Position numbers and translations under genes: made by a program. Below are positions 1-13,158 of a stretch of 64,000 nt of DNA, in pieces. Position 1 is the stretch's first letter. Each line of letters starts with the position of its first letter. Source of the DNA: Sphagnum compactum (Eukaryota > Bryophyta > Sphagnopsida > Sphagnales); NCBI GenBank assembly GCA_965153455.1, contig OZ234493.1:28510213-28574212 (forward strand), given 5' to 3'. The notes under the pieces are model-generated. The model did no database searches, was not told the DNA's origin, and worked only from the letters and a program-made list of their open reading frames with translations.

Positions 1-776
1 GGTTTTGCTCCTGCCCCGATTATTATGCGGGTTTCTTCAGAGTTTTTTCTGCGCCTACGTTCTAGTCTAGTAAACTATCATTGTTCTGTCCAGTCTCGGA
101 TTTCTTTTCCTAGTTCTCACTGGTCTGGCACCGCTCGTCTGCGATCCGAAGGTGGTAGCAACATTTTTGATATTTCCTCTTTCAGAACAATTTCCAGTTG
201 ATTTTTGGGGCTGCTTGTCACTAGTAGTTTTTGAGCTTCCATTACCGTTTGATCCTCGTGTGCAGCTTCATGCACTGTTCACTCTTCGTTAATTTCGCAG
301 CAATTTGCAAGAATTTCGTGAGCATCAGTCCCTGTACAGCGAGCCCCTGATGATGCGATTTTGGAGCTGGTCTGTGCTTGAAGCCTTTTGTCTGCTCCTT
401 AATTTTCCTCCATGCACCGGGGCGGGGCTTTGATGAGAGATCGGCTGTGTCCTGTAAGAAGATTGATCGCCGCTGGGGGCAGTAAGCTCATCCTTGCAGG
501 TTTCTGACCCGAGTCTCGATTTGCAGCAGTACGCTTTTCTGTTTGCCTCTAGCGGGGAGAAAAGAAGTTTGATCTTGAACAACGGCTGAAACAGGAGCAT
601 GAAACTTGTGGCAGCTTGTGGAAGCTCGCCTCCTCTCTCGTCGAACTCGGCGCGCCGTTTGCCCTCTCAAGAATTCAGAAATCAAGTACCGCAATCGGCA
701 AAGCTGGTGGCAGCACGGACACACAGGACACACACGCAGAGGAAAACAAAAGTGCGACAGAAGTGTTTTGGAGGAA
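1..776 (+). promoter_or_regulatory. 5' leader / promoter-proximal region of the HD-Zip III gene
   Basis: This stretch lies directly upstream of the HD-Zip III coding start. It is less AT-rich than the intergenic DNA, and I recognise no conserved protein in it, so I read it as leader plus proximal promoter. It holds upstream ATGs at 599, 606 and 616. The 599 ATG opens an 88-codon frame that overlaps the main start and ends at 865. The 616 ATG opens a long frame running to 1173. The 606 ATG is in frame with the main protein and would add 57 residues that look unlike the family. Whether these ATGs are in the mRNA depends on the transcription start, which I cannot place. Confidence 0.5.
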
Positions 777-3700
777 ATGCAGCAGCAGCAGCAGCAAGAA
801 GATCATCACTACTCTGGCATGGACTCTTTCGTCATGTGTGGGAAATATGTCCGATACACAAATGAGCAAGTGGAGGCTCTGGAGCATGTGTACCACGAGT
901 GTCCCAAGCCAAGCTCCATACGCCGCCAGCAGCTCTTTAAGGATTGTCCCATCCTTGCACACATTGAGCCCAAACAGATCAAAGTCTGGTTCCAAAACCG
1001 CAGGTATGTATGTGTTGGGCATGTCCTCATCCCCCCCCCTCCCCCCCCCCCCCCCCCGGCCAGGCATGCATTCATTCAGACAGATTTCACAGTTTGCAGC
1101 AGATGATGATGATGTCCTGGTGCATGCATTCATTCATACACATAGATTTCACATTGCTGCCTTCAGCTACTAGAAAATATATATTATGCCTCCTCTGTTT
1201 GCAGGTGTCGGGAAAAGCAGCGACAGGAATCATCAAGGCTTCTGAGTGTGAATGCAAAATTGGCAGCTTCGAATAAGCTCCTGATGGAGGAGAATGAGCG
1301 GTTGTCAAAGCATTCTTTGCAACTCACTCTTGAAAATCACATACTATGCCAGGAGCTCCGACAAATGCCTGCTGCTAGTCTTGGTGGCATTCGTAACCAG
1401 CTTGATCAGGTGAGTGAAATTGCAGATATATATGAAAAGCTTGCATGAGTGGAGAAATGAAATGTGGTACCTGTACTAAGAAATTTAGCATTTTTATGTG
1501 CAAATCATGGGGTGCTGGTTGTTGTCTGTGTGCAGGCAGCTTTGGCCTCCACCGAAACCAGTTCTGATTCAGTGGTCTCTGGTGGTGGGCTGCATCCACA
1601 AGCCACTCCCCAACATTCTCCACGAGCCCCTAGCCCTGCTGCTGATGAGTTAGTCGTTTCTCTCACTGAGCTCCAGTAGGTTTTCTCTCCCGAAAATATG
1701 TGAATATCTTTCTGCTCTTAAACCCTGGATTTTTCTCATCATTATTCAATTTGTATATATTTTTTGTCTTCCCAAATCTGCAAGCTTCCTGTGGTGGAGC
1801 TTATTGCAGTTTGTTTTTTGGGGCAAAGTTCACTGCTTTCTACTGTAGCTCTTACTTTGCTATTGTATTTGCCCTTGTTGGGGATCTAGTATTCCATGTG
1901 CTTTGGATGTTTTGAAAGAGGCTGCCATCTTGATTCTGCACAGACCATCCTTTTATGGTCAAGTCATTAGCCATTGGGTGTCTCAGGCTAAAGACTAGAC
2001 GTGGTCTTTCATGACCAATTGTAGAGTTGGCATTCTATTTTGACAGCAGTGGGTGTGTGTTGGCAGACTGTTGTCAATTGCAGAGGAGACTGTAACAGAG
2101 TTTATTTCAAAGGCCACGGGAACTGCCATTGACTGGATTCAGTTACCGGGTATGAAGGTGTGTCATGATCCTCAATTGTCCTGCCAACAAATTACAAGTA
2201 CACCATCCCAAACTGGTGCTTGTTGGAGTTTTAGTGGTGTGCAGTCTTGTTTTTCTGGAATCAGGACAACTTGCATGTTTGTACATTGGTGTACTGAAAT
2301 GATGACGAGTAATGTTGGCATGTGCAGCCTGGTCCACATGCCATTGGCATTGTTGCTATTTCTCATGGTTGTCTGGGAGTTGCAGCGAGAGCTTGCAGCT
2401 TGGTGGGGCTAGAGCCCAGTAAGGTAATCTATGAGTTTTTTCATCTTAGTCTCCTTGAAACACATGCACCAAAGTTGTTGATCAGGAAGTGGGGATAAAA
2501 GTGTATGACTCCAAAGAAATGTTGTGAATCTTGTAGGTCCCACCCACACACTGCTTTTCAATGCTAATATCTGATCAATGCACAATATTGTCTCATTCTT
2601 GTTGAACAGGTTGCTGAGGTTTTGAAAGATAGGCCGTCGTGGCTCCCAGACTGCCATCGTTTAAGTATCTTAAGTTCTTTTACAACAGGGAATGGAGGAA
2701 CTGTGGAGCTCATATATACACAGGTCAACGAGACTCTGATCTGCTTGCTCTCATGTTTTCTTTGATCTCTCACCAAAGGCATCAAACTTTTATGAATTTG
2801 TAGATCTAATTTTGGATTTGTAGTTGTCTACAAGCTTCTTTTAATGTTGTATGCCAGTAATATGTCCCCAAGTTTCCAATCCCATTGTAACTTCTGTTGC
2901 TCATAACTCAGGCTGTGCCCTCTGCCTCTGTTTGATTCAGAACACCTGAATCCTATTGACAACTCCAAAATACTAATGTGGTTCTGGTAGACTTCACAAA
3001 TGTTTCAAGATGGCTACTAATGTTTCTTCTTGTGCATGTGTGTGCAGATGTATGCACCCACGACACTTGCTCCTCCACGGGACTTCTATACACTAAGATA
3101 CACTACTATCTTGGAAAACAGAAACATGGTGGTGGGTGATCAACACTATAGTCTCTTCTGCTGTGAGGTTCAGTCTATTTTATCTGACAGATGAGGAACT
3201 TCTGACTGGAATTGATTAGCACAGAAAGTGCCATGTCTAGTATGCAATTTCATGACAAAAGAAATTCAGTGGAGTGTCTTTCCCAGATTTGTGAGCGGTC
3301 TTTAAGTGGAGCACATGAGGGGCCAATGCTTCCTCCTGTTCAGTCTTTTGTGAGGGCAGAGATTTTACCCAGTGGTTACTTGATCCGTCCATGCGAGGGT
3401 GGAGGATGCATCATTCATATTGTTGACCACATGGACTTACAGGCATGTTTTAATCACCTATACCTTAGACCTCTGAACCCTAAATCCATAACTCACAATA
3501 CCAAACTTTTTCTCTGTGCTATTCTGTGACTTCCCTCCCCATGAACCTCTGATACACTACAAACTCTGTACTCGTACCACCTCACATCAGTTTGAACTGA
3601 GCTAGGCTAAAGACATCATCCAAAATAGAGTACATGTTACCTGTTGCTGGATATACCTAACCCAAAATGATCAGTCAGATGCTTCAGCATTTTTCTCTGA

Positions 3701-6700
3701 ATATTTGGCTCAATTGTCGCTGTCTTGTCTGCAGCCATGTAGTGTGCCAGAGGTACTGCGCCCCCTCTACAGGTCCTCAGCGATCCTTGCTCAAAAGACA
3801 ACAGTCCGGGTGAGTTTGATCCACATGAAATCCTACTGGAACATGGCAGTAAAGTTACAATTTCATATATTCTGATACTACGGTTTTTTTCTCTCTTTCT
3901 TTACCTTGGCAGGCTCTGAGACATCTGCAGGGACTAGCACAAGAAGCTAGTGGGGATAATCCCCCACAAAATGCTCAACAACCTGCTGCTCTTCGCACTC
4001 TTAGCCACCGCCTTTCTAGGTGTGTAATTTGGAAACCCAAGGAGATGAGGGAATTGAAATGGGAGGAAATCATGAACCAGGCTAGTATGACTGATTGAAA
4101 GTGAGAAGGCAAAGCAAAGGAGATGTCAAATGGTGATAGAACTTCATGTGTGCTACCTTATGTTGTAAGTCCACTGTGAATTGATCAAGTTTATCTTTTG
4201 GTGGGCTATCAGGGGATTCAATCAAGCAGTGAATGGATTTTTGGAAGATGGCTGGGCTGCAACAGTCAGTGATGATATGGATGATGTGACTGTGATGATT
4301 AATGAGTCTCCCACCACCAAATGTGGCCAGTTTGGTTCAGAACAGCTCCTCTGTACTCTTGGAGGAGGGATCTTGTGTGCCAAAGCATCCATGCTCCTGC
4401 AGGTTAGACCCGCTCTCTAAGATATTTTTTCTGTTCACTATACTCTTTTCTGGGTGTTTTCATATGCATCCTTCATGCTGTGTTATTTAACTTTAGGATG
4501 ACAATTCACTGCAGAATGTGCCTGCAGCCCTGCTGATACAATTTTTGCGGGAGCATCGGTCAGAGTGGGCTGATTGTGACATTGATGCTCATGCTGCTGC
4601 TGCTTTCCACAATACCACCCATAGTGACACTACTGGTCACTATCAATTGTCCCTCCCTTTGGCCAAATCCAGTGAGCAAGAAGAGGTCTTTGCCTTCACA
4701 TTCCTTTCCACTTTCACTGCATTGATTCATTTATTTCGAGATATGCAGTATTTTCCTTCTCTTTCTGCTTTGGAATTTCTGTACTTCATTGCAAAACCTC
4801 AACTTAGTGATAGGGCATGGGAAATCCGATTTGGGTGCATAGATTCTGGAGGTGATGAAACTTGAACAAAATGCAGGAGATGCAAATGGTATCCACTTGA
4901 GAGATAATTTTCTACTCCAAGTACGGTTTTTTTTTAATGTTGGGTTTCTGAAATCCTTTGCATTCTGTTACCCTCTGCTCTTTCAATTCTCAACATGAAG
5001 TTTAAATTCCTAATATTACATTCTTGTAGCAGGCCAACCAGTATATACTTCTATACTACATGTTGTTCATTTTCTTTCCTAGAACTGATCAAGATTGGGT
5101 TCATTGGGAACAACAGCTATGCAGTGGGATTGATAAAAATGCAGTTGGGGTGTGTTCCCAACTTGTATTTGCACCTGTTGATGTGACATTGTCTGATGAT
5201 GATCCTCTTCTACCATCTGGTTTCTGTGTGATCCCCCTTGACTGTCACATTGTTGTAAGCATATTCTCGAACCATACCTCATTTCCTCTTCTGAACTTCA
5301 ATTTTTTCACATTCCAAGGTGTGCTTTATATACTTGCTTGTACAGGTACAATGTAATCTTAACCTTGACAAGGTTCTTTCAGCTTGAATGAGGGTAGTAG
5401 TGAATTTTTGGAATAGCTAAGTCTCTGTGCTAGCCAACATGATGAAGGTGATGATCTGACATTTTGTGATTGAATCTCATAAGGTTATCACTGCACCCAT
5501 TCTTACCATGTTAGTCTTGGTTTTTCTTGGAACCAACTGACAGGAAGTTTACAGTATTTCAAACTGTTGTGGAGTTTTCTCTGCAATCTCATGGATAATG
5601 TGAAGATGTTGCAGGGTGGCTCAGGGTTATCACAGACCCATGATCTGGCTTCAACTCTTGAAGGAGGGCCAGAGGTTACTGGGCGTAGAACTCATGAGAC
5701 TGGAACAGTGTCGTCCAACCACTTGCGGTCTGTGCTAATGATAGCATTTCAGTTTGCTTATGAGGCACAAACCCGAGAAACATGTGCAGCTGTTGCCCAC
5801 CAGTATGTGTGCTCTGTGGTGGCTTCAGTTCAGGTACTTTTACACCTTCCAAGAAAACCACTGCTTCTCACCCCTGCCCACAACTATGCCAACCTATGTG
5901 ATCCATAACAGGCTGATGTAGTAGAGCTGTGGATCTGATCATTCTGAAAGGCAATGAATATATTATTAAGTAAGGGATGATGGCCGAGTCTCTGAGCTGC
6001 TCCAGTTGTTAACTGTGTTGTAATCTGATCTCCCCACTTTCCATTGGTCTTCATTCATCTTCTCCCTTTTGTCTGCTGTAATCTGTTTTTTCTTATTGAT
6101 GTGCCTCCTCTCTTGTTTTTTGCTTTTTTCCCTCAGTGTTTTCTCTATGTTTCCCCTGCTGTGGTGCAGTGTGCTAGCCAGTATCCTGGCTGAGTTTTCC
6201 CTTCCCATTGTTTCCAGACTTGCAACAGAAACTCAGCATGCATGCTAGTGGTTACATCTGACCTGTACCCACTGTAGGTGCTGATGAATTCAGTGGGTAA
6301 GTTGTGATAGATAAATCACTATGATACATGTTACTGTTGGTGGTACCTAAACAAGTGAGAGACTGTCTGTGTGCTATTCATACTGCTAGTCTTATTATTC
6401 TTTTCATTCTAGTTCTTCCCTTCTGGGTTTTTCTTCTTCCTGATTCTTCAGTTCTTTTCTGGGAGTCCTCGGATGACATAAAAAAGCAAAGATTTTTTAC
6501 CTGGTCTTGGTTTTCCTTTCACAAATGATGAGATTTCTTGATACTCATGAGAGTTATTTCCATTATGGCAGCGTGTTGCAATAGCATTGGCCCCTGCACA
6601 TCCAGCCCCCAGGCAGAGTCCTACCTCTGCCAATGCAGCTGTCCTTGCCCGACACGTCCTTCAAAGCTACAGGTATGATAGCTGACCTTGGAAGAATATA

Positions 6701-9294
6701 AGTTTCAGTGTTGTAACTGATTGGTCTTGTGAAGAGAGAAGGGCATTCTTTTAATCTGCCATCACCATGTAATGAGCTCTTTCTCTGCTCCTTCTCTTGT
6801 TGCCCCTTCAGCAAAAAAGCCAGTTGCATTGCATAGCAGCCACCTCTACCAACACAATGTGTAGAGTAAGGACCTTGAATAAGGCTGTCTCATGTGGGGT
6901 CCTCATTCCCAGAACAGCCCTGTTTGAGGTCCCTACTGGGCATAAAGAACCAGTAGAATTTTTCTTTCATCAATGGATGACTGTGAGACATTTGAGAGGA
7001 GAGGAGGCACCTTACTTAAGGTTGGAGCCTTATGCCTAAGGTGCTATCCTTCTGTTGAGGCAGAAATTTAGCTGAGGGTCAGGCACCTCCACATTGAAAA
7101 AATTCGACCATTTCCTTATGTCTAGATGCATCACTGCAGCATAGAGACATTGGGTACTTTATTTTCGCATATAGCATGACTTGATCATCTTAAATAAGAA
7201 GAATTCTATTTACAGTACTGAAGGATGTCTAGTCATGGAATTGAATAATAACTCAAAGCCAGTGTTATTACAATGGGATACTGTGTAGATCAATTGGCTG
7301 ATATTGCTTGTGACTGTACAGACTCAATTTGGGCATCGATCTAGTGGAAATAGATGCTGGAGATGATGACTCACAATTCAAAATCTTTTGGCAACACTCT
7401 GACGCCATTTTGTGTTGTGCCTGGAAGGTAGCCTCAATATCCTTAATTTTCAGAGAAGTCTTTTACAACTCTGTCTAAACCATCAACCTAAGGTAGGTAC
7501 ATGAACACTGTCCCAGAACAGAAGGTAGGTACACAGTCAAATCATACCACTGATTGTAGCACATTAAACTGCAGAATTTCGGATGTAGATGTTCTGGTGA
7601 CTGTCTGGTGGGTGGATGAACAATGCTATTTGCTTTGAACATTGCAGGGTTCATAGATTTAGAGTGACGTGTAGATACAAGGAGACTTATGAAAGGTCTG
7701 ATCTGAAGCCGCAGGGATTTCCACAGTTCTTATTTGCGAATCGAGCAGGTTTGAATATGTTGGAAACAACATCTGGGGCTTTACAAGATATGCTTTGGGA
7801 AAAGACACTGGATGAAGAAGGGCAGAAGACTATATATGCTGACTTCACCCAGGTCTTACAACAGGTAGGATTTTCCTAGCTCATTTCATAAAGAGATTTT
7901 GGAAAAATTTCCTTGAATTTTGAGTGTGCTTAATTGTGTGAAGCTGGCTAGAGCTCTCTTAGCATGCATTCACTGAGTGTGACACACTTGCACAACGTGG
8001 ATTATGCTCCCTTAACAGCTGGGTTTTGCTTTGTTTTTTAATGAAAAATATTTGAATTTTGTGTTATTGAAAATTTGCCAAATTTTTCTACAAAATTAGC
8101 AAAATTAGTCAAATTTACAATAAAAACAAACAATTGCAACCAATTTGTTTGTTGGAAAAAGGACAAAGTTTGTCAGAAAAAAGAACACTAATTAACTCCC
8201 TTCTTTTTTCAAGAATTCCAAATTTCTTTATGAAGAGTAAGGGACTGACATGTGGGGCCTCACAGCTTCTCACTTCTCACCCAAATTCACTCAGGCAGTA
8301 GCCCTTGTTCAGAGGACATAAACCTGTGAAGCTTCTTTGAGTGGGAGCCTTAGCCGACATTTCCTTCTTTTCATCACAGGCTAGACAACCTTTCCCCAGG
8401 TTCAGTTTCATTTTTAAATAATCCTTCAAATATTGGAACAAATTTATGTGAAAATATTAAGCTGAGGTGTTGCAAATGGTCATAATTATGGAAGGCTACA
8501 GTATGAATAAGTCCATTACTCGTATAACAATATTACAGTAAACCACTGTAGATCATGAAAAATACAATAATTCCAAATCTGAAAAAGGAATTGCTTTTTT
8601 GAAAGAAAATAATTATGTGTTTTGTCAACATGAACTCTAACCCTAGGCTACAGCATTGATCAGCAGTGACCCTGAAACCAAGTAGGTGATATATATGAGT
8701 ATGACAGACATGAACTGTGGACGACCTTAGGACACAGATCAGTGTACTGAAACCAACGCACATGCATATCTAATACCTAAAATTTTGTTCCTAATGTTTC
8801 ATGCTGCCTGAATTATCAGATGTCCTAGTGATTGCAGTATGAAACGGCTGATGAAAGCAATGAAATGACCATTGTGGGCGGGCATTCTCTTTTGCAAAAT
8901 GCCTCCACAAAGGGCGGCTTTGTAATTTGTAATTACCTATCGTACTGGCATGTCTCAATCATTACACTGGGTAATGCTCTGGCAGCAGCATATTACACCC
9001 TGGACAGACACCCTGGACCTCAGGCTCTGCCCTCTCTTCACAGTGTGTAATGCCCTTCTGTGTTAGGGGATTGCCTTAACACAATAGAGATCTGTCTCCC
9101 AAACTAACCACTTTATATACCCAAGAAAATGTGTGCTATTTCTACAGGGGTATGCATATCTACCTGCTGGTGTGCGTATTTCAAGTACGGGGCGGCGGGT
9201 GAATTATGACAAGGCACTCGCATGGAAAGTTGTGGCCAAGGATGACAGTATTCAGTGCATTGCTTTTCTGTTCATGAATTGGTCATTCAGTTGA
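777..9294 (+). CDS. Class III homeodomain-leucine zipper transcription factor (HD-Zip III; START and MEKHLA domains)
   Basis: Nuclear transcription factor of the REVOLUTA/PHABULOSA/ATHB8 class, which sets organ polarity, meristem and vascular patterning. Nineteen coding exons: 777-1003, 1205-1409, 1536-1675, 2067-2157, 2328-2423, 2610-2723, 3048-3131, 3287-3442, 3735-3809, 3913-4019, 4213-4402, 4515-4685, 4843-4920, 5117-5254, 5615-5833, 6572-6672, 7322-7427, 7715-7864, 9148-9294. They join without a phase break to 864 aa, close to the family's usual 830-860. Domains: homeodomain about 23-84 (KYVRYT start, KVWFQNRR helix), leucine zipper about 85-125, START about 190-405, HD-SAD middle region, MEKHLA at the C-terminus ending MNWSFS. 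The start at 777 gives a short glutamine-rich N-terminus; 819 is an alternative, and 606 would add 57 unlikely residues. Intron 1 holds a poly-C run. Intron 8 has a GC donor. Intron 18 is the longest (1283 bp). No disabling change was seen. Confidence 0.97.
2148..2338 (+). promoter_or_regulatory. miR165/166-type target site, split by intron 4
   Basis: In the spliced mRNA, exon 4 ending CCGGGTATGAAG joins exon 5 starting CCTGGTCCACA. This encodes PGMKPGPHA at the start of the START domain, the place where land-plant HD-Zip III mRNAs carry the miR165/166 site. The unspliced gene separates the halves by the 170-bp intron 4 (2158-2327). Against the usual miR166 sequence, 14 contiguous pairs (miRNA nucleotides 3-16) are intact. 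Mismatches fall at miRNA positions 1, 2, 17 and 21. Confidence 0.85.
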
Positions 9295-12119
9295 GCTCTT
9301 TCCAGTCTCCAGTATGTAGGCTGTGGAACTCACAGAACAGGGAAGAAAATTTTATAAAGACGAATGCTAGGGAAAAACATCTGTACATCAATGGCAAGAA
9401 GAACCAGTTGAAATTTTGTATCATCACTTGGTCAATACACTACAGAGGTTGCCTCCAGGTCTTCATAAGCTATTGCTTAGGAAGTATTCAGAGATAATGC
9501 TGAGATCTACTGTCTTATTGTTGGAATTGCAGCAGTTTTAATGGCTGAGCTATATACTGTAGAGTGGGTCAGTGATGTGCACAGTAATGGAAGGTGCAGA
9601 GTCTGAATTTCAATGAATTGTGGGTTTACCAGTATTTCAAACCTCTTAAGTTGATAGGTTGTGTAACAAAGGCCTATGTAATAATAATGGTAAACAGTGA
9701 CCCCCCTCTTTGTGTCTTCTGTAATTTCAGGTGCCATTTGAGATCTGGGGGCATCAGCCTTGACCCTGAAGCACACAAAGAAAACATCAAGTTTGAGGTT
9801 TCTGCACTCTTCCATTTCTGATGGGTTCAACATGTGTAAGTACCTATACAGAAGTCAGAGAACTTTAGAATTACTGAGAAAATGCAATTTGATGTTGTTT
9901 AGTCGCTCACGACATGTGTGAGGAGAACTTTGTGGTTTCATCTATTACTATGTACACTATGTGGCATTTATTGTGGCATATGTTATACTAAAATGGCAAT
10001 TTGACATTAGGTAATGCCGCATATTACACATTGTTTGGGTTCGTTCAAAATGTGTAGAGATACAATTTTGCAATTACACATCAGTTGTAAGATTTTGCCA
10101 TTTGTGACTTCCATTTTGACTAGTGGACTTTTGTGCCATTGGTCCAAGTGCGATCATCTTCAAGGCTTAAGGGATAGAACTTTCAAAGAAAACCTCTTCA
10201 ACTAACTGCAGCTCACAAGATCCCTATATAATTCAGTGAATATGAAGAATAATAAGCCATACGAGTCAACAATGTTGCAGGGTCTACAATAATTGTGTTC
10301 CCAGTTTTCAGTTTTCTTATTCTGGTGTTTTGTGCAAGGATAACAGTAAAATTGTTCCATGATTTAATTTGATTTGTCCTGGTATGGATAATTGCACACA
10401 ATTGAAGATGGAAATTATGTGTTTTCAAGTGGCAATCTAACAGGGTGCTGAGAATTTGTGATGAGAATTTGTCTAGGGTAAATTGGCCGGTGACTGAACA
10501 CTTAGGCACTCAGGGCAGGCTGGATGCAAGGGGAGGGCTCCGAAGTTTTTGGTGTCCAAACAAAACTTGAATACTTCCTATTGGCGCATTTGACGCACTA
10601 AAAATCATCAGAAACGGAATAGAATTGAGAAAGTTGCAAGGGGTCAAAATGAAGAAAAGTGAAAAAAGATGCATATTGCAATTCGAAAAAATGTATTTTC
10701 TTTATAGCTCTCTTTTGTCTGGTCAGAAAAATGAAAAAAGATGCCTATTGCAATTCGAAAAAATGTATTTTCTTTATAGCTCTCTTTTCTGGTCCTTTGG
10801 CTTTGCATTTCAAAGATGAGTTGTAGAGCTTGAGAAGGTGCTCCTGTAACATTTTAAGTCACTCAAAATGGAGAAGAATTGAGAAAGATCTGCCAAAGTG
10901 TTCGGTCATCGGCAGGCAATTGGCCACGGGCCTGTTTTTACCCTAGATAAAAATTGTTATCAGTGAATAAGTGACAAATTCTGCTGGAAACTGGCTTCTT
11001 GAGCAAAGTTGGAACGAACTGTGTGGCAGTCTGTACCACTCAATCTATATCTGTCAACTTTGGACTAGGTAACTGGCAAGAGCACTCAGGTTATCGTGAA
11101 TTGTCAAGGCACGCAAGTGCTGAGACTATACACACGAACTTTGACATGCTGAGACTATTCACAATAACCTGTGTGCTCGAGCTGGTAACCTATATAACCG
11201 GCTGGTTACCAGTTGTTGTGTGAGAGCAGTTAGCATACAGGTTATGCATAGAAGAGGTTGAGTTATGAGGTTTGGTTGGTATTAGGAAGGTATGAAACTG
11301 TCAAGATGCCAACAACATATGTGATATAATCGGGGAGCTCTTGTACAATCGCATGCTGCCATGTTAGTGAGAAACTCCTTACAATTACAATTGTTTCTCG
11401 AAATGTCTTTGCAAACAAAGAATTTCCTGAAATAAATTATCAAAAAGGATCATAGCTTTACTGTTATTGGCCCACCTCTCTCTCTTCTATACACAATCAA
11501 TCCAGAGCCTTCAAATTAACTGTTTTCAACAGGTCTGAAAAATACCCTACTGAAAGTTGGGGCAGGTGGCAGGAATCATGGGAAATACAATACACTACAA
11601 TGCAATACAAACTGTATTGTGTGTTCTGCTGTGTCTGGTTTTATTTTAAGTACAGAAAAATTAGAAAAACCCAAATGAATCCTGGACTCACAAGTTGGGG
11701 GCGTAGTTTTCTTCTCTCATGCTTGGACGATTAATGTCAACTCCAGAGAATTTACATGCACTCCCAGATTTGAAAACGCATGCAAGTATTGTCATTGTGG
11801 ATTCGGTATGGTGTTCCTTGACACAGTAGCAAGGCCTAATGTGTACAGACAAAACATTATAAACACAATGTATTACAACACGATGATGAAGCTACAAGGT
11901 AGCTGGACTTACTAAGCTATGCCCATGGATCCAGAGAGAGAGAAATATGGGAAAGAAATTCAAAACCAGTAATATACATGGGAGTGACCCAAATGACAAT
12001 CTAGAGCTAGCAAATGGAACAAGACGTTGACACTAGGATTTAGCTAGATGACTTGAATGATGACAAACAAAAGAATTAGCAACTTGGTATGTGTGTCTGT
12101 GTGTACATGTGTGAAAGTT
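9295..12119. other. 3' flank and intergenic DNA without a recognised gene
   Basis: The first few hundred bases should contain the HD-Zip III 3' UTR. Beyond that I see only short frames without family resemblance and one direct repeat, listed separately. Confidence 0.5.
10660..10797. repeat. Tandem direct repeat, two copies of about 70 bp
   Basis: Two near-identical copies start at about 10660 and 10731. Each contains TTGCAATTCGAAAAAATG followed by TATTTTCTTTATAGCTC. They differ by a few substitutions and a short indel. No gene is involved. Confidence 0.85.
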
Positions 12120-13066
12120 TGAAGGTGGGCGTGGTCTAGTTCCGCAACCAACCTTGAGATAGTTGCTGTGGTTAAACGTGAAGCGGTGGTACATGCCTGG
12201 TGGTAACACAAATAAATCACCTTTCATGATCTCAATGCTGATCCACTGTCCATCAAAGTCTCGCTCATCTTCCTATCCTGATCACCACAACAACAACAAC
12301 AACAACAATCGACCACCATAAATATTGCAAAATTTAATAATAGAATTTCAACGTCAATTTAGATCTAGATTCTATATTTACCACTTGCAGCAGCAGCAGC
12401 CGACCATGCATCATAGGGTCGTCCAGCGGCTGACTCCTACAGCTCTAGGCAGTGAGTTCCTATTAGTCGCCAGAACTAAGCAGGATTCTTAAAATCTTCT
12501 ACTTTACTGTCTGACCTCTAGCCAAAATTTGCTCCTTCCTCTTGTGGATGACCGCCAGTCCAACTACTTGAAAAAATTGCAAAATGAAAAAACCCCTGGT
12601 TTTGTCCAATGATAATTCTGGAAGCCTGCAGTAGTGCTAGCAGCTCGTTTTAATGGGGTGGGAAAATTTTGTTATATGTACCTATCCCATCAAGGATGAA
12701 GCGAATCTCTTCGTGCTCTGTGAAGAACGTCAAAGTTATTCTCGGCCTGCCAGGAGCCACTGTTAGCACCTCCTGCGATTTCCAGCCATGCAGCCATCAT
12801 CTGGCATTAGATAGATGCATGATAATCTACAACCAGTCTCCATATATTCACCATCCACACGTGAGGCAGGGTAAGTTACTTTCATTTTTTCCTAATGAAT
12901 TGCAAAAAAATTATATGCTGCAACTTATTGAAAGAATTAAATGTTCAACTGGAATTTTTCTGTTGGGAGTGTATCGATGAGGAAGGTCTAGAGGATCTTC
13001 AATGCATGGGTTATAGTACCATGCTCGAACGTGTTCTGAAGCCTGATCTATCAATCTAGTCCCCAT
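12120..13066 (-). pseudogene. Decayed acireductone dioxygenase-like gene (ARD, cupin)
   Basis: Three blocks on the minus strand match acireductone dioxygenase, the methionine-salvage cupin that oxidises acireductone using Fe or Ni. A first exon from ATG 13066 reads HVRAWYYNPCIEDPLDLPHR. A middle block at about 12656-12780 contains EVLTVAP and TFFTEHEEIRFILDG. A third block at about 12140-12260 contains GDLFVLPPGMYHRFTF and ends HSNYLK at a GT. The segment VDGEYMET before EVLTVAP is in another frame with stops between. Residues expected between TFFTEH and EEIRF, which carry an HxH metal ligand, are missing, as is the YFDV segment before the third block. No convincing C-terminal exon was found. 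The PHR and VDGEY wording is closer to fungal/algal-type ARDs than to the common plant form. A working gene with very small exons is possible but less likely. Confidence 0.65.
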
Positions 13067-13158
13067 TGAGTACTCAATTCCTTGGTAGATCCATCAATAA
13101 ATATACAACCGTGAGAGTTGAAAACACAATAGAAGGAGTCACAAATGTCAAGGTAAAT

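Noticed and set aside
1010-1276. Proline-rich frame at the HD-Zip III exon 1/intron 1 border
   Set aside because: It is produced by the poly-C run in intron 1; the phase of exons 1 and 2 fixes this as intron.
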